The notes: generated from the sequence alone by a model not told the origin. Counted from the stretch's first letter, positions 48,676 to 60,954 are shown. The stretch: 64,000 nucleotides of DNA from Enterobacter mori LMG 25706 (GCF_000211415.1 NZ_GL890778.1:24936-88935); one strand, 5' to 3'. A program made the numbers and translations.

Positions 48676-48735
48676 CTCCTATTTGGGGGGAGGAATCGTT
48701 GGCAAATCCTGTCAAAATAGGAGGGTTATTTTTTT
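48676..48735 (+). terminator. Terminator-like hairpin in the nuo leader region
   Basis: CTCCTATTT (48676-48684) is exactly complementary to AAATAGGAG (48715-48723), followed by GGTTATTTTTTTTAC. Inner AGGA/TCCT could pair too. It is either the end of a short unrecognised transcript or an attenuator in the nuo leader. Confidence 0.55.
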
Positions 48736-49029
48736 TACTTCCAAAACGGACACGATTCAACAACATGCATTTGACGTAAAGTCAGGTACCCACCAGGGTT
48801 AAAAGGGCATGAAATGTTAATGAGAATCGCTTGATGTCATTTAATGTGAAGAAACCTTTGTTAAAGTTGACAAAAGGTTATAGAAAGGAGTAAAAAACCC
48901 CATCATTTTGCTGTCTATGTCTCATTTCTGACAGTTAGTGTAAGGTTATTTGTTCCTCCCCATGAATCGATGTGATGCCCATCTGCCAGCAAGAGCAGTG
49001 TCGTCGGTATCACTTTTGATGAGTAAGCA

Positions 49030-49470
49030 ATGAGTATGTCAACATCCACAGAAGTCATCGCTCATCACTGGGCATTCGCAATCTTTCTTATTGTAGCCAT
49101 TGGCCTGTGCTGCCTGATGTTAGTCGGCGGCTGGTTCCTGGGCGGTCGCGCCCGCGCAAGGCACAAAAACACACCTTTCGAATCAGGTATTGATTCCGTA
49201 GGTACCGCTCGCTTACGCCTGTCTGCCAAGTTCTACCTGGTAGCCATGTTCTTCGTCATCTTCGACGTGGAAGCGCTTTACCTTTTCGCATGGTCGACCT
49301 CCATTCGCGAAAGTGGTTGGGTGGGCTTTGTCGAGGCCGCAATTTTCATTTTAGTGTTACTGGCCGGTCTGGTTTATCTGGTGCGTATTGGCGCGCTGGA
49401 CTGGACGCCTGCGCGTTCACGCCGTGAGCAGATCAACCCGGAAAACAGTATCTCTAATCGTCAGCAGTAA
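49030..49470 (+). CDS. nuoA: NuoA, complex I subunit A
   Basis: A membrane subunit of NADH:ubiquinone oxidoreductase (ND3 homologue), 146 residues (E. coli 147). It has three hydrophobic segments; the conserved loop between the first two reads [20 protein letters not shown], the ND3-type loop near the quinone site, and the block [20 protein letters not shown] is highly conserved. First gene of the 13-gene nuo operon; nuoB follows after 15 bp. Confidence 0.98.
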   Translation: MSMSTSTEVIAHHWAFAIFLIVAIGLCCLMLVGGWFLGGRARARHKNTPFESGIDSVGTARLRLSAKFYLVAMFFVIFDVEALYLFAWSTSIRESGWVGFVEAAIFILVLLAGLVYLVRIGALDWTPARSRREQINPENSISNRQQ

Positions 49471-49485
49471 CAGCGAGGCAATAAG

Positions 49486-50160
49486 ATGGATTATACGCTC
49501 ACCCGCATAGATCCTAACGGTGAGAATGACCGTTACCCCCTGCAAAAACAGGAGATCGTAACCGACCCCCTGGAGCAAGAAGTCAATAAAAGCGTGTACA
49601 TGGGCAAGCTCGAACATGCCATGCACGATATGGTCAACTGGGGTCGTAAGAACTCCATCTGGCCTTACAACTTTGGCCTTTCTTGCTGCTACGTTGAAAT
49701 GGTGACGTCATTCACTGCGGTGCATGACGTTGCGCGTTTTGGGGCAGAGGTACTGCGTGCTTCCCCACGTCAGGCTGACCTGATGGTGGTGGCCGGTACG
49801 TGCTTTACCAAGATGGCCCCGGTTATTCAGCGTCTTTATGACCAGATGCTGGAGCCAAAATGGGTTATCTCCATGGGCGCATGTGCAAACTCTGGCGGTA
49901 TGTACGACATTTATTCCGTCGTGCAGGGCGTAGATAAGTTTATTCCGGTGGATGTCTACATTCCGGGCTGCCCGCCGCGTCCGGAAGCTTACATGCAGGC
50001 GCTGATGCTGCTGCAGGAGTCTATCGGTAAAGAACGTCGCCCACTGTCGTGGGTTGTTGGCGATCAGGGTGTGTATCGCGCGAACATGCAGTCCGAGCGC
50101 GAGCGTAAACGTGGTGAACGTATTGCCGTCACCAACTTGCGTACGCCTGACGAAATTTAA
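49486..50160 (+). CDS. nuoB: NuoB, complex I subunit B (cluster N2)
   Basis: Carries the terminal [4Fe-4S] cluster N2, which passes electrons to ubiquinone. It is 224 residues (E. coli 220). The four cluster cysteines are Cys67 and Cys68 (GLSCCYVEM), Cys133 ([12 protein letters not shown]) and Cys162 ([11 protein letters not shown]). The C-terminal tail is Arg-rich. It lies on the peripheral arm next to NuoCD, whose gene follows after 89 bp, the widest gap in the first half of the operon. Confidence 0.98.
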   Translation: MDYTLTRIDPNGENDRYPLQKQEIVTDPLEQEVNKSVYMGKLEHAMHDMVNWGRKNSIWPYNFGLSCCYVEMVTSFTAVHDVARFGAEVLRASPRQADLMVVAGTCFTKMAPVIQRLYDQMLEPKWVISMGACANSGGMYDIYSVVQGVDKFIPVDVYIPGCPPRPEAYMQALMLLQESIGKERRPLSWVVGDQGVYRANMQSERERKRGERIAVTNLRTPDEI

Positions 50161-50249
50161 TTTGCGCCTGTGGGCCTGGAGAACACCTTCGCATATCACT
50201 ACTCAAATAGCGCGAAGCCAGGCTTAACAGTCACCACGGACCATTTGCA

Positions 50250-52052
50250 ATGGTGAACAATATGACCGACTTAACCGCGCAAGAAGCCGCCTGGCAGACA
50301 CGGGATCATCTCGATGACCCAGTCGTTGGCGAACTGCGCAACCGTTTTGGGCCGGATGCCTTTACTGTTCAGGCCACCCGCACCGGGGTACCCGTTGTTT
50401 GGGTGAAGCGTGAACAATTACCGGAAGTGGTCGATTTCCTCAAGAAATTGCCGAAACCTTACGTCATGCTGTTTGACTTACACGGCATGGATGAACGTCT
50501 GCGTACTCACCGCCAGGGTCTCCCTGCTGCGGATTTTTCCGTTTTCTACCACCCGATCTCAATAGACCGTAATACGGATATCATGCTCAAGGTGGCATTG
50601 TCTGAAAACGACATGCATCTGCCGACGATCACCAAACTTTTCCCGAACGCGAACTGGTACGAGCGTGAAACCTGGGAAATGTTCGGCATGACCTTTGACG
50701 GCCACCCGCACCTGACGCGCATCATGATGCCGCAGACCTGGACCGGCCACCCGCTGCGTAAAGACTATCCGGCACGTGCCACCGAATTCGACCCGTTTGA
50801 GCTGACCAAAGCCAAGCAGGATCTGGAGATGGAAGCGCTGACCTTCAAGCCGGAAGACTGGGGCATGAAGCGCGGTACCGAAAACGAGGACTTCATGTTC
50901 CTCAACCTCGGTCCGAACCACCCGTCTGCGCACGGTGCATTCCGTATTATTCTTCAGCTTGACGGCGAAGAGATTGTCGACTGCGTGCCTGATATCGGCT
51001 ACCACCACCGTGGTGCTGCGAAGATGGGCGAGCGTCAGTCCTGGCACAGCTACATTCCGTATACCGACCGTATCGAGTACCTCGGCGGCTGCGTCAACGA
51101 AATGCCATACGTGCTGGCCGTGGAGAAACTGGCGGGTATCACCACGCCGGATCGCGTTAACGTGATTCGCGTCATGCTGTCAGAACTGTTCCGTATCAAC
51201 AGCCACCTGCTGTACATCTCCACGTTCATTCAGGACGTCGGCGCGATGACCCCGGTATTCTTCGCCTTTACCGACCGTCAGAAAATCTACGATCTGGTGG
51301 AAGCGATTACTGGTTTCCGTATGCACCCGGCCTGGTTCCGTATCGGCGGTGTGGCACACGATCTGCCGCGCGGATGGGACCGTCTGCTGCGTGAATTCCT
51401 TGACTGGATGCCAAAACGTCTGGCGTCTTACGAGAAAGCCGCGCTGCGTAACACCATCCTGAAAGGTCGTTCTCAGGGCGTTGCTGCCTACGGCGCGAAA
51501 GAAGCGCTGGAGTGGGGAACGACAGGTGCTGGTCTGCGTGCGACCGGTATTGATTTCGACGTGCGTAAAGCCCGTCCTTACTCTGGCTACGAGAACTTCG
51601 ACTTTGAAGTCCCGGTGGGCGGCGGTGTTTCCGACTGCTACACCCGCGTGATGCTGAAAGTGGAAGAGCTGCGCCAGAGTCTGCGCATCCTTGAGCAGTG
51701 CCTCAACAACATGCCGGAAGGCCCGTTCAAAGCGGATCACCCGCTGACTACGCCGCCGCCGAAAGAGCGCACGCTGCAACATATCGAAACCCTGATCACC
51801 CACTTCCTGCAGGTTTCCTGGGGTCCGGTCATGCCGGCGCAAGAATCCTTCCAGATGATTGAAGCGACCAAGGGTATCAACAGTTACTACCTGACCAGCG
51901 ACGGCAGCACCATGAGCTACCGTACCCGCGTGCGTACGCCAAGCTTCGCGCACCTGCAGCAGATCCCGGCCGCCATTCGCGGCAGTCTGGTCTCCGACCT
52001 GATTGTGTATCTGGGTAGTATCGATTTTGTTATGTCAGATGTGGACCGCTAA
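50250..52052 (+). CDS. nuoC: NuoCD, fused complex I subunits C and D
   Basis: A 600-residue fusion typical of Enterobacteriaceae. Residues 1-190 are the 30-kDa (NuoC) part ([20 protein letters not shown]). The rest is the 49-kDa (NuoD) part, related to the NiFe-hydrogenase large subunit, which forms the quinone pocket with NuoB ([40 protein letters not shown]). The start MVNNMTDL is the one used in E. coli; a second ATG four codons in is possible. nuoE follows after 2 bp. Confidence 0.98.
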   Translation: MVNNMTDLTAQEAAWQTRDHLDDPVVGELRNRFGPDAFTVQATRTGVPVVWVKREQLPEVVDFLKKLPKPYVMLFDLHGMDERLRTHRQGLPAADFSVFYHPISIDRNTDIMLKVALSENDMHLPTITKLFPNANWYERETWEMFGMTFDGHPHLTRIMMPQTWTGHPLRKDYPARATEFDPFELTKAKQDLEMEALTFKPEDWGMKRGTENEDFMFLNLGPNHPSAHGAFRIILQLDGEEIVDCVPDIGYHHRGAAKMGERQSWHSYIPYTDRIEYLGGCVNEMPYVLAVEKLAGITTPDRVNVIRVMLSELFRINSHLLYISTFIQDVGAMTPVFFAFTDRQKIYDLVEAITGFRMHPAWFRIGGVAHDLPRGWDRLLREFLDWMPKRLASYEKAALRNTILKGRSQGVAAYGAKEALEWGTTGAGLRATGIDFDVRKARPYSGYENFDFEVPVGGGVSDCYTRVMLKVEELRQSLRILEQCLNNMPEGPFKADHPLTTPPPKERTLQHIETLITHFLQVSWGPVMPAQESFQMIEATKGINSYYLTSDGSTMSYRTRVRTPSFAHLQQIPAAIRGSLVSDLIVYLGSIDFVMSDVDR

Positions 52053-52054
52053 TT

Positions 52055-52555
52055 ATGCACGAGAATCAACAACCACAGACCGAGGCTTTTGAGCTGAGTG
52101 AAGCAGAACGTGCCGCCATTGAGCACGAGATGCACCACTACGAAGACCCGCGTGCGGCGTCCATTGAAGCGCTGAAAATCGTACAGAAACAGCGTGGCTG
52201 GGTGCCGGATGGGGCGATCTACGAGATCGCAAAAGTGCTGGGTATTCCGGCGAGTGACGTAGAAGGCGTAGCCACGTTCTACAGCCAGATCTTCCGTCAG
52301 CCGGTTGGCCGCCATGTGATCCGCTACTGTGACAGCGTTGTCTGCCACATCACCGGTTATCAGGGCATTCAGGCTGCGATTGAGAAGAAGCTCAATATCA
52401 AGCCAGGCCAGACCACGTTCGATGGACGCTTTACTCTGCTGCCGACCTGCTGCCTGGGTAACTGCGACAAGGGGCCGACCATGATGATTGATGAGGATAC
52501 TCACAGCCATCTGACGCCGGAAGCGATTCCTGACCTGCTGGAGCAGTACAAATGA
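52055..52555 (+). CDS. nuoE: NuoE, complex I subunit E (cluster N1a)
   Basis: The 24-kDa subunit with a thioredoxin-like [2Fe-2S] cluster N1a. It is 166 residues, as in E. coli. The cluster ligands are Cys92 and Cys97 ([11 protein letters not shown]) plus Cys133 and Cys137 ([11 protein letters not shown]). It works in the NADH dehydrogenase module with NuoF and NuoG. Its stop overlaps the nuoF start (ATGA), so the two subunits are made together. Confidence 0.98.
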   Translation: MHENQQPQTEAFELSEAERAAIEHEMHHYEDPRAASIEALKIVQKQRGWVPDGAIYEIAKVLGIPASDVEGVATFYSQIFRQPVGRHVIRYCDSVVCHITGYQGIQAAIEKKLNIKPGQTTFDGRFTLLPTCCLGNCDKGPTMMIDEDTHSHLTPEAIPDLLEQYK

Positions 52556-53889
52556 AAACTGTAATTCGTACTGCTGAGACGCATCCGCTGACCTGGCGTC
52601 TGCGCGATGATAAACAGCCGGTATGGCTTGAAGAATACGAAAGCAAAAACGGCTATGCCGGTGCGCGTAAAGCCCTTGGCGGCATGGCGCCGGACGACAT
52701 CGTTAACGCGGTAACAGATTCTGGCCTGAAAGGGCGCGGCGGTGCGGGCTTTTCCACCGGTCTGAAGTGGAGCCTGATGCCGAAAGATGAATCCATGAAC
52801 ATCCGTTACCTGCTGTGTAACGCCGATGAAATGGAGCCGGGTACCTATAAAGACCGCCTGCTGATGGAGCAGTTGCCGCACCTGCTGGTGGAAGGCATGC
52901 TGATCTCCGCGTTTGCGCTGAAAGCGTACCGTGGCTACATTTTCCTGCGCGGTGAGTACATCGAAGCGGCAGAAAACCTGCGTCGCGCGATTGCCGAAGC
53001 CACCGAAGCGGGCCTGCTGGGTAAAAACATCCTGGGCACCGGGTTTGACTTCGAACTGTTCGTGCACACCGGTGCCGGGCGTTACATCTGCGGTGAAGAA
53101 ACCGCGCTGATTAACTCCCTGGAAGGCCGCCGTGCGAACCCGCGCTCTAAGCCACCGTTCCCGGCAAGCTCCGGCGTATGGGGTAAACCGACCTGCGTAA
53201 ACAACGTCGAAACCCTGTGTAACGTTCCGGCTATCCTCGCCAACGGCGTGGAGTGGTATCAGGGCATCTCCTCAAGTAAAGATGCCGGTACCAAGCTGAT
53301 GGGCTTCTCCGGTCGCGTTAAAAATCCTGGCGTCTGGGAACTGCCGTTCGGTACCACTGCACGCGAAATTCTTGAAGACTACGCGGGCGGCATGCGCGAT
53401 GGCCTGAAATTCAAAGCCTGGCAGCCGGGTGGGGCAGGGACTGACTTCCTGACCGAAGCCCACCTCGATCTGCCAATGGAATTCGAAAGCATTGGTAAAG
53501 CAGGCAGCCGTCTGGGTACGGCGCTGGCGATGGCCGTCGACCATGAGATCGGCATGGTCTCGCTGGTGCGTAACCTGGAAGAGTTCTTCGCCCGCGAGTC
53601 CTGCGGCTGGTGTACACCGTGCCGTGACGGTCTGCCGTGGAGCGTGAAGATCCTGCGTGCAATCGAACGTGGCGAAGGCCAGCCTGGCGATATCGAGACA
53701 CTTGAGCAACTGTGTCGATTCTTAGGCCCAGGCAAAACCTTCTGTGCCCACGCACCGGGTGCCGTCGAGCCGCTGCAGAGCGCGATTAAATATTTCCGCG
53801 ACGAATTCGAAGCAGGCATCAAGCAGCCGTTCAGCAATACCCATTCAATCAATGGGATTCAGCCGAACCTGCTGAAAGCGCGCTGGTAA
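52552..53889 (+). CDS. nuoF: NuoF, complex I subunit F (NADH and FMN site)
   Basis: The 51-kDa subunit where NADH is oxidised by FMN; 445 residues, as in E. coli. The glycine-rich nucleotide site is [20 protein letters not shown], the FMN region includes [14 protein letters not shown] and [15 protein letters not shown], and the [4Fe-4S] cluster N3 ligands are Cys351, Cys354 and Cys357 ([12 protein letters not shown]) with a further Cys in the C-terminal [14 protein letters not shown]. The gap to nuoG is 48 bp. Confidence 0.98.
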   Translation: MKTVIRTAETHPLTWRLRDDKQPVWLEEYESKNGYAGARKALGGMAPDDIVNAVTDSGLKGRGGAGFSTGLKWSLMPKDESMNIRYLLCNADEMEPGTYKDRLLMEQLPHLLVEGMLISAFALKAYRGYIFLRGEYIEAAENLRRAIAEATEAGLLGKNILGTGFDFELFVHTGAGRYICGEETALINSLEGRRANPRSKPPFPASSGVWGKPTCVNNVETLCNVPAILANGVEWYQGISSSKDAGTKLMGFSGRVKNPGVWELPFGTTAREILEDYAGGMRDGLKFKAWQPGGAGTDFLTEAHLDLPMEFESIGKAGSRLGTALAMAVDHEIGMVSLVRNLEEFFARESCGWCTPCRDGLPWSVKILRAIERGEGQPGDIETLEQLCRFLGPGKTFCAHAPGAVEPLQSAIKYFRDEFEAGIKQPFSNTHSINGIQPNLLKARW

Positions 53890-53937
53890 AAACAGAATTT
53901 TGATTAACGCTCGGTTTCGACCGAGACAACTGGAAGC

Positions 53938-56667
53938 ATGCTAATGGCTACGATTCATGTAGACGGCAAAGAATACGAAGTCAACGGGGCGGACAACCTG
54001 CTGGAAGCTTGTCTGTCTCTTGGCCTCGATATTCCGTACTTTTGCTGGCATCCGGCGCTGGGCAGCGTCGGTGCTTGCCGCCAGTGTGCGGTGAAGCAAT
54101 ATCAAAACGCGGAAGACACGCGTGGTCGCCTGGTGATGTCCTGTATGACGCCAGCCACCGAAGGCACCTTTATTTCGATTGATGACGAAGAAGCCAAACA
54201 GTTCCGCGAAAGCGTGGTGGAATGGTTGATGACCAACCACCCGCACGACTGTCCGGTTTGTGAAGAGGGCGGTAACTGCCATCTTCAGGATATGACCGTC
54301 ATGACCGGTCACAGCTTCCGTCGCTATCGCTTTACCAAGCGTACCCACCGTAACCAGGACCTGGGGCCGTTCATCTCTCACGAAATGAACCGCTGCATCG
54401 CCTGCTACCGCTGCGTGCGTTACTACAAAGACTACGCAGACGGTCAGGATCTGGGCGTGTATGGCGCACATGACAACGTCTACTTCGGTCGTCCGGAAGA
54501 CGGTACGCTTGAAAGCGAATTCTCCGGTAACCTGGTAGAAATCTGCCCGACCGGCGTATTCACGGATAAAACCCACTCCGAGCGTTACAACCGTAAATGG
54601 GACATGCAGTTTGCGCCAAGCATCTGCCAGCAGTGTTCCCTCGGCTGTAACACCAGCCCGGGTGAGCGTTATGGCGAACTGCGCCGTATCGAAAACCGTT
54701 ACAACGGTACCGTTAACCACTACTTCCTGTGCGACCGCGGTCGTTTCGGCTATGGCTATGTGAACCTGAAAGACCGTCCGTGTCAGCCGGTTCAGCGCCG
54801 TGGCGACGACTTTATTACCCTGAACGCTGAACAGGCGATGCAGGGCGCGGCAGATATTCTGCGCCAGTCGAAGAAAGTGATCGGTATCGGCTCCCCGCGC
54901 GCCAGCATCGAAAGCAACTTCGCGCTGCGCGAGCTGGTTGGCGCGGAAAACTTCTATACCGGTATCGCCCAGGGCGAGCAGGAACGTCTGCAGCTGGTGC
55001 TGAAGGTGCTGCGTGAAGGCGGAATCCATACCCCTGCGCTGCGCGAAATTGAATCTTATGATGCGGTTCTGGTGCTGGGTGAAGACCTGACGCAGACCGG
55101 CGCACGCGCGGCTCTGGCGGTTCGTCAGGCGGTGAAGGGTAAAGCTCGTGAAATGGCGGCCGCGCAGAAAGTGGCTGACTGGCAAATTGCGGCAATCCTT
55201 AACATCGGCCAGCGCGCTAAGCATCCTCTGTTTGTGACTAACGTCGATAACACTCGTCTGGACGATATCGCGGCGTGGACCTACTGCGCACCGGTTGAAG
55301 ATCAGGCGCGCCTCGGATTTGCGATTGCCCACGCGCTGGACAACAGCGCGCCGGCGGTTGAGCTGGATCGCGACCTGCAGAACAAGGTCGACGTGATTGT
55401 TCAGGCCCTGGCGGGTGCGAAGAAACCTCTGATTATTTCAGGTACTAACGCCGGAAGCGCGGAGATCATTCAGGCCGCAGCAAACGTTGCCAAAGCCCTG
55501 AAAGGCCGCGGTGCCGACGTTGGCGTGACCATGATTGCCCGTGCGGTGAACAGCATTGGTCTGGGCATGATTGGCGGCGGCTCGCTGGAAGAAGCGTTAA
55601 GCGAACTGGAATCCGGTGCCGCTGACGCCGTTGTGGTGCTGGAAAACGACCTGCATCGCCATGCTTCTGCCGCGCGCGTAGACGCCGTGCTCTCCAAAGC
55701 GCCGCTGGTGATGGTTATCGATCATCAACGCACCGCGATTATGGATAAAGCGCACCTGGTGCTCTCTGCGGCAAGCTTCGCAGAAAGCGACGGTACCGTA
55801 ATCAACAACGAAGGCCGCGCGCAGCGTTTCTTCCAGGTTTACGACCCGGCGTCCTACGACAGCAACACCGTGATGCTGGAAAGCTGGCGCTGGCTGCACT
55901 CCCTGCACAGCACCGTACAGAGCCGTGAAGTGGACTGGACGCAGCTTGACCACGTTATCGACGCGGTAGTCGAGAAACTGCCTCAGCTGGCAGGCATTAA
56001 AGATGCCGCGCCTGAAGCAAGCTTCCGCATTCGCGGCCAGAAACTGGCGCGTGAACCGCACCGCTACAGCGGCCGTACCGCAATGCGCGCCAATATCAGC
56101 GTGCACGAACCGCGCCAGCCGCAGGATAAAGACACCATGTTCGCCTTCTCAATGGAAGGGAACAACCAGCCGTCTGCTCCGCGTTCACAGATCCCATTCG
56201 CATGGGCTCCGGGCTGGAACTCCCCGCAGGCATGGAACAAGTTCCAGGCTGAAGTGGGTGGTTCACTGCGCCACGGCGATCCGGGCGTACGTCTGATTGA
56301 AGCCTCCGAAACCGGTCTGGACTTCTTCACGACCGTTCCGGCGAGCTTCCAGGCGCAGGAAGGTAACTGGCGCATTGCGCCGTACTACCATCTGTTCGGT
56401 AGCGACGAGCTGTCCCAGCGTTCACCGGTCTTCCAGACCCGGATGCCGCAGCCGTACATCAAGCTCAACCCGGCGGATGCCGCGAAGCTTGGCGTTAACG
56501 CTGGCGCAAACATTGCCTTTAGCTATGACGGCCAGACAATCAGCCTGCCGCTGATTATCTCCGAAGGTCTGACAGCAGGGCAGGTGGGTCTGCCGATGGG
56601 TATGCCTGGCATCGCGCCGGTACTGGCGGGTGCGCGTCTTGATAACCTGCAGGAGGCAAAAGCATGA
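53938..56667 (+). CDS. nuoG: NuoG, complex I subunit G
   Basis: The largest peripheral subunit, 909 residues (E. coli about 908). The N-terminal part has the [2Fe-2S] cluster N1b ([20 protein letters not shown]) and clusters N4/N5 ([34 protein letters not shown]). Next comes an extra cluster site N7 ([20 protein letters not shown]), found in E. coli and some other bacteria, then a molybdopterin-oxidoreductase-like domain without active-site function. Two ATGs lie two codons apart (53938 and 53944); I kept the first as in E. coli. Overlaps nuoH by four bases. Confidence 0.98.
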   Translation: MLMATIHVDGKEYEVNGADNLLEACLSLGLDIPYFCWHPALGSVGACRQCAVKQYQNAEDTRGRLVMSCMTPATEGTFISIDDEEAKQFRESVVEWLMTNHPHDCPVCEEGGNCHLQDMTVMTGHSFRRYRFTKRTHRNQDLGPFISHEMNRCIACYRCVRYYKDYADGQDLGVYGAHDNVYFGRPEDGTLESEFSGNLVEICPTGVFTDKTHSERYNRKWDMQFAPSICQQCSLGCNTSPGERYGELRRIENRYNGTVNHYFLCDRGRFGYGYVNLKDRPCQPVQRRGDDFITLNAEQAMQGAADILRQSKKVIGIGSPRASIESNFALRELVGAENFYTGIAQGEQERLQLVLKVLREGGIHTPALREIESYDAVLVLGEDLTQTGARAALAVRQAVKGKAREMAAAQKVADWQIAAILNIGQRAKHPLFVTNVDNTRLDDIAAWTYCAPVEDQARLGFAIAHALDNSAPAVELDRDLQNKVDVIVQALAGAKKPLIISGTNAGSAEIIQAAANVAKALKGRGADVGVTMIARAVNSIGLGMIGGGSLEEALSELESGAADAVVVLENDLHRHASAARVDAVLSKAPLVMVIDHQRTAIMDKAHLVLSAASFAESDGTVINNEGRAQRFFQVYDPASYDSNTVMLESWRWLHSLHSTVQSREVDWTQLDHVIDAVVEKLPQLAGIKDAAPEASFRIRGQKLAREPHRYSGRTAMRANISVHEPRQPQDKDTMFAFSMEGNNQPSAPRSQIPFAWAPGWNSPQAWNKFQAEVGGSLRHGDPGVRLIEASETGLDFFTTVPASFQAQEGNWRIAPYYHLFGSDELSQRSPVFQTRMPQPYIKLNPADAAKLGVNAGANIAFSYDGQTISLPLIISEGLTAGQVGLPMGMPGIAPVLAGARLDNLQEAKA

Positions 56668-57641
56668 GTTGGTTAACGCCGGATCTTATCGACATCCTGC
56701 TGAGCATTCTGAAAGCGGTTGTGATTCTGCTGGTGGTGGTCACCTGCGGCGCGTTCATGAGCTTTGGTGAACGTCGTCTGCTCGGTCTGTTCCAGAACCG
56801 TTACGGACCGAACCGCGTGGGCTGGGGTGGTTCACTCCAGCTGGTCGCGGACATGATCAAGATGTTCTTTAAAGAGGACTGGATCCCGCGCTTCTCTGAC
56901 CGCGTGATCTTTACTCTGGCTCCGATGATCGCCTTTACCTCGCTGCTGCTGGCGTTTGCTATCGTTCCCGTCAGCCCGACCTGGGTTGTGGCTGACCTGA
57001 ACATCGGCATTCTGTTCTTCCTGATGATGGCTGGCCTCGCGGTTTACGCGGTGCTGTTCGCAGGCTGGTCCAGTAACAACAAATACTCGCTGCTGGGTGC
57101 GATGCGTGCTTCCGCGCAGACGCTGAGCTACGAAGTGTTCCTGGGTCTTTCCCTGATGGGCGTGGTGGCGCAGGCCGGTTCATTTAACATGACCGACATC
57201 GTCAACAACCAGGCTGACATCTGGAACGTTATCCCGCAGTTCTTTGGGTTTATTACCTTTGCTATCGCGGGCGTGGCGGTGTGTCACCGTCACCCGTTTG
57301 ACCAGCCAGAAGCCGAACAGGAACTGGCCGACGGTTACCACATTGAATATTCCGGTATGAAATTCGGTCTGTTCTTCGTGGGCGAGTACATCGGTATCGT
57401 CACCATTTCCGCGTTGATGGTAACGCTGTTCTTTGGTGGCTGGCATGGCCCGTTCTTACCGCCGTTCATCTGGTTCGCGTTGAAAACCGCGTTCTTTATG
57501 ATGATGTTCATTTTGATTCGTGCGTCCTTACCGCGTCCGCGTTATGACCAGGTAATGTCCTTCGGCTGGAAAGTGTGCCTGCCGCTGACGCTCGTCAACT
57601 TGTTGGTAACGGCGGCTGTCATTCTCTGGCAGCAGCCATAA
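56664..57641 (+). CDS. nuoH: NuoH, complex I subunit H
   Basis: The ND1 homologue that joins the peripheral arm to the membrane arm and helps form the quinone channel. It is 325 residues with eight predicted membrane helices. Conserved loops are [20 protein letters not shown] and [20 protein letters not shown], the latter with charged residues important for quinone-linked proton movement. Its start overlaps the nuoG stop, and nuoI follows after 13 bp. Confidence 0.98.
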   Translation: MSWLTPDLIDILLSILKAVVILLVVVTCGAFMSFGERRLLGLFQNRYGPNRVGWGGSLQLVADMIKMFFKEDWIPRFSDRVIFTLAPMIAFTSLLLAFAIVPVSPTWVVADLNIGILFFLMMAGLAVYAVLFAGWSSNNKYSLLGAMRASAQTLSYEVFLGLSLMGVVAQAGSFNMTDIVNNQADIWNVIPQFFGFITFAIAGVAVCHRHPFDQPEAEQELADGYHIEYSGMKFGLFFVGEYIGIVTISALMVTLFFGGWHGPFLPPFIWFALKTAFFMMMFILIRASLPRPRYDQVMSFGWKVCLPLTLVNLLVTAAVILWQQP

Positions 57642-57654
57642 GGGGCTTTAGACC

Positions 57655-58197
57655 ATGACCTTAAAAGAATTATTAGTAGGTTTCGGCACCCAGGTACGCA
57701 GTATCTGGATGATCGGCCTGCACGCGTTTGCCAAACGCGAAACCCAGATGTACCCGGAAGAGCCGGTATATCTGCCGCCGCGCTACCGTGGCCGTATCGT
57801 GCTGACGCGCGATCCGGACGGTTCTGAGCGCTGCGTTGCCTGTAACCTGTGTGCGGTAGCGTGCCCGGTAGGCTGTATCTCTCTGCAAAAAGCCGAGACG
57901 GTAGATGGCCGCTGGTACCCTGAGTTCTTCCGCATCAACTTCTCACGCTGCATCTTCTGCGGTCTGTGTGAAGAAGCGTGCCCAACCACGGCGATTCAGC
58001 TGACTCCAGACTTCGAACTGGGTGAGTACAAGCGTCAGGACCTGGTGTACGAGAAAGAGGATCTGCTGATTTCCGGTCCGGGCAAATACCCGGAATATAA
58101 CTTCTACCGGATGGCGGGTATGGCAATCGACGGCAAAGATAAGGGCGAAGCAGAGAACGAAGCTAAGCCTATCGACGTCAAGAGCCTGTTACCGTAA
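57655..58197 (+). CDS. nuoI: NuoI, complex I subunit I (clusters N6a/N6b)
   Basis: A 180-residue ferredoxin-like subunit with two [4Fe-4S] clusters that link the NADH module to N2. The two ligand sets are [15 protein letters not shown] and [15 protein letters not shown], each CxxCxxCxxxCP. An N-terminal amphipathic stretch ([18 protein letters not shown]) contacts the membrane arm. The length matches E. coli. nuoJ follows after 10 bp. Confidence 0.98.
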   Translation: MTLKELLVGFGTQVRSIWMIGLHAFAKRETQMYPEEPVYLPPRYRGRIVLTRDPDGSERCVACNLCAVACPVGCISLQKAETVDGRWYPEFFRINFSRCIFCGLCEEACPTTAIQLTPDFELGEYKRQDLVYEKEDLLISGPGKYPEYNFYRMAGMAIDGKDKGEAENEAKPIDVKSLLP

Positions 58198-58207
58198 GGA
58201 GAGGGCA

Positions 58208-58762
58208 ATGGAATTCGCTTTTTATATCTGTGGCCTTATCGCCATCCTGGCTACGCTGCGAGTGATCACGCACACCAATCCGGTGCATGCGCTGCTGTAC
58301 TTAATCATTTCGCTGCTGGCCATTTCCGGGGTGTTCTTTGCGCTGGGCGCGCACTTCGCCGGTGCGCTGGAAATCATCGTCTACGCCGGTGCCATCATGG
58401 TGCTGTTCGTGTTCGTGGTGATGATGCTGAACCTGGGCGGCTCTGAAATTGAGCAGGAACGTCAGTGGTTAAAACCGCAGGTGTGGATTGGTCCGGCAAT
58501 TCTGTCGGCCATCATGCTGGTGGTGATTGTTTACGCCATTCTGGGCGTGAACGATCAGGGCATCGACGGTACGCCAATCAGCGCTAAGACAGTGGGTATT
58601 GCTCTGTTTGGCCCTTACGTTCTGGCGGTTGAACTGGCGTCAATGCTGCTGCTGGCAGGTCTGGTTGTTGCCTTCCACGTCGGCCGCGAAGAGCGTGTTG
58701 GCGAGGTGCTGAGCAACCGCACTGATGACCGCGCGAAAAGAAAAACGGAGGAGCGCGCATGA
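58208..58762 (+). CDS. nuoJ: NuoJ, complex I subunit J
   Basis: The ND6 homologue, 184 residues (E. coli 184), five predicted membrane helices. The third helix carries the conserved glycines and acid residue of the E-channel area ([20 protein letters not shown]). The C-terminal tail is hydrophilic and charged ([20 protein letters not shown]). Overlaps nuoK by four bases. Confidence 0.97.
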   Translation: MEFAFYICGLIAILATLRVITHTNPVHALLYLIISLLAISGVFFALGAHFAGALEIIVYAGAIMVLFVFVVMMLNLGGSEIEQERQWLKPQVWIGPAILSAIMLVVIVYAILGVNDQGIDGTPISAKTVGIALFGPYVLAVELASMLLLAGLVVAFHVGREERVGEVLSNRTDDRAKRKTEERA

Positions 58763-59061
58763 TCCCCTTAACACATGGACTGATCCTCGCTGCGATTTTG
58801 TTCGTTCTGGGCTTAACCGGTCTGGTTATCCGCCGCAATCTGCTGTTTATGCTGATTGGTCTGGAAATCATGATTAACGCCTCCGCGCTGGCCTCCGCGG
58901 TCGCCGGGAGCTACTGGGGCCAGGCCGACGGTCAGGTGATGTACATTCTCGCCATCAGCCTTGCGGCTGCCGAAGCGAGTATTGGCCTGGCGCCGTTGCT
59001 GCAGCTCCATCGTCGCCGCCAGAACCTGAACATCGATTCAGTAAGTGAGTTGCGTGGATGA
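58759..59061 (+). CDS. nuoK: NuoK, complex I subunit K
   Basis: The ND4L homologue, 100 residues, three membrane helices, with the conserved membrane glutamates in [12 protein letters not shown] and [15 protein letters not shown] that take part in proton translocation. The start overlaps the nuoJ stop and its own stop overlaps the nuoL start by four bases. Confidence 0.98.
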   Translation: MIPLTHGLILAAILFVLGLTGLVIRRNLLFMLIGLEIMINASALASAVAGSYWGQADGQVMYILAISLAAAEASIGLAPLLQLHRRRQNLNIDSVSELRG

Positions 59062-60899
59062 ACATGCTTGCCTTAACCATTATTTTTCCGCTGATTGGCT
59101 TCGTGCTGCTGGCGTTTTCTCGCGGCCGCTGGTCTGAGAATCTGTCTGCGACCGTGGGTATCGGCTCAATCGGTCTGGCTGCGCTGGTTACAGCGTATGC
59201 GGGTATCGACTTCTTTAACAACGGACGTCAGCCTTTCAGCGTGCCGCTGTGGACGTGGATGTCGGCCGGCGATTTCAACATCGGTTTCAACCTGGTGCTG
59301 GATGGTCTGTCTCTGACCATGCTCTCCGTTGTCACCGGCGTGGGCTTCCTGATCCACATGTTCGCCTCCTGGTATATGCGCGGTGAAGAGGGCTACTCCC
59401 GCTTCTTCGCCTACACCAACCTGTTTATCGCCAGCATGGTGGTTCTGGTGCTGGCCGATAACCTGCTGCTGATGTCCCTGGGCTGGGAAGGCGTGGGTCT
59501 GTGTTCTTACCTGCTGATCGGCTTCTACTACACCGATCCGAAGAATGGCGCAGCGGCCATGAAAGCGTTCGTCGTGACCCGCGTGGGTGACGTGTTCCTC
59601 GCTTTCGCGCTGTTCATTCTCTATAACGAACTGGGCACGCTGAACTTCCGCGAAATGGTGGAACTGGCGCCGGCGCACTTCGAAGCAGGCAACAACATGC
59701 TGTGGTGGGCAACGCTGATGCTGCTGGGTGGCGCTGTGGGTAAATCCGCGCAGCTGCCGCTGCAGACATGGCTGGCAGATGCGATGGCGGGTCCAACGCC
59801 TGTCTCCGCGCTGATCCACGCCGCGACCATGGTAACCGCGGGTGTTTACCTGATTGCGCGTACCCATGGCCTGTTCCTGATGACCCCGGAAATTCTGCAT
59901 CTGGTGGGTATCGTCGGTGCGGTCACGCTGGTGCTGGCAGGCTTTGCCGCACTGGTGCAGACCGACATCAAACGCGTTCTCGCGTACTCCACCATGAGCC
60001 AGATTGGTTACATGTTCCTGGCGCTGGGCGTTCAGGCGTGGGACGCCGCCATTTTCCACCTGATGACGCACGCGTTCTTTAAAGCGCTGCTGTTCCTTTC
60101 ATCCGGTTCGGTGATCCTGGCCTGCCACCACGAGCAGAATATCTTCAAGATGGGCGGACTGCGTAAGTCTATCCCGCTGGTGTATGTCTGCTTCCTGGTG
60201 GGCGGCGCGGCGCTGGCGGCACTGCCGCTGATCACCGCGGGCTTCTTCAGTAAGGACGAAATCCTTGCGGGTGCCATGGCGAATGGTCATATCAATCTGA
60301 TGGTTGCGGGTCTGGTCGGTGCGTTCATGACCTCCCTGTATACCTTCCGTATGATTTTCATCGTATTCCACGGTAAAGAACAAATTCACGCTCACGCAGG
60401 GAAGGGGATCACCCATCACCTGCCGCTGATTGTGCTGCTGGTACTCTCCACCTTCGTTGGCGCGATGATTGTGCCACCGCTGCAGGGCGTACTCCCGGCG
60501 ACAACCGAGCTTGAGCACGGTCGCGTTCTGACGCTTGAAATCACCTCCGGCGTGGTCGCTATCGCGGGCATCCTGATTGCTGCATGGCTGTGGCTGGGTA
60601 AACGCACGCTGGTGACTGCCGTTGCCAACAGTGCGCCGGGCCGTCTGCTGGGCACCTGGTGGTACAACGCGTGGGGCTTCGACTGGCTGTACGACATGAT
60701 CTTCGTTAAGCCGTTCCTGGGCATCGCGTGGCTGGTAAAACGCGACCCGCTGAACAGCCTGATGAATATCCCGGCGATCCTCTCCCGCTTTGCAGGTAAA
60801 GGCCTGCTGTACAGTGAGAACGGTTATCTGCGCTGGTATGTGGCATCCATGAGCATCGGTGCGGTTGTCGTGCTGGCGCTGCTGATGGTGTTGCGTTGA
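59058..60899 (+). CDS. nuoL: NuoL, complex I subunit L (antiporter-like)
   Basis: The distal antiporter-like subunit (ND5 homologue), 613 residues as in E. coli. It has about 14 core helices, with conserved charged residues in [17 protein letters not shown] and [20 protein letters not shown] (Lys and Glu of the proton channel), plus the C-terminal lateral helix that runs along NuoM and NuoN. Followed by a 76-bp gap that holds a stable hairpin before nuoM. Confidence 0.98.
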   Translation: MNMLALTIIFPLIGFVLLAFSRGRWSENLSATVGIGSIGLAALVTAYAGIDFFNNGRQPFSVPLWTWMSAGDFNIGFNLVLDGLSLTMLSVVTGVGFLIHMFASWYMRGEEGYSRFFAYTNLFIASMVVLVLADNLLLMSLGWEGVGLCSYLLIGFYYTDPKNGAAAMKAFVVTRVGDVFLAFALFILYNELGTLNFREMVELAPAHFEAGNNMLWWATLMLLGGAVGKSAQLPLQTWLADAMAGPTPVSALIHAATMVTAGVYLIARTHGLFLMTPEILHLVGIVGAVTLVLAGFAALVQTDIKRVLAYSTMSQIGYMFLALGVQAWDAAIFHLMTHAFFKALLFLSSGSVILACHHEQNIFKMGGLRKSIPLVYVCFLVGGAALAALPLITAGFFSKDEILAGAMANGHINLMVAGLVGAFMTSLYTFRMIFIVFHGKEQIHAHAGKGITHHLPLIVLLVLSTFVGAMIVPPLQGVLPATTELEHGRVLTLEITSGVVAIAGILIAAWLWLGKRTLVTAVANSAPGRLLGTWWYNAWGFDWLYDMIFVKPFLGIAWLVKRDPLNSLMNIPAILSRFAGKGLLYSENGYLRWYVASMSIGAVVVLALLMVLR

Positions 60900-60935
60900 T
60901 CGTTAAGTGAATTTTATTCGAATTCGTTGAAAATC

Positions 60936-60954
60936 AGGCCCCTGCTGGGGGCCT
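60936..60954 (+). other. Hairpin between nuoL and nuoM
   Basis: AGGCCCC-TGCTG-GGGGCCT (7-bp perfect stem) followed by TTAAAAA, 37 bp after the nuoL stop, with the nuoM ribosome-binding site AAGGAATG just downstream. Without a T-run it is more likely an mRNA-stability or translation element than a terminator. Confidence 0.7.

Larger units (their letters stand above)
48398..49029. other. 632-bp lrhA-nuoA spacer
   Basis: Contains the lrhA terminator, a second hairpin with a T-run at 48676-48735 and a TTGACA hexamer at 48867-48872 without a clear -10 partner. The nuo promoter region in E. coli is long and binds ArcA, NarL, FNR, IHF and Fis. I could not assign their sites with confidence. No convincing small gene. 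Confidence 0.7.

Noticed and set aside
48867..48896. nuo promoter with -35 TTGACA at 48867
   Set aside because: The -10 candidates at 17-18 bp spacing (GTAAAA, TAAAAA) are poor, so I list only the hexamer in the spacer description.
53941..55332. A 463-codon minus-strand frame within nuoG
   Set aside because: Antisense shadow of nuoG without domain signatures or ribosome-binding site.
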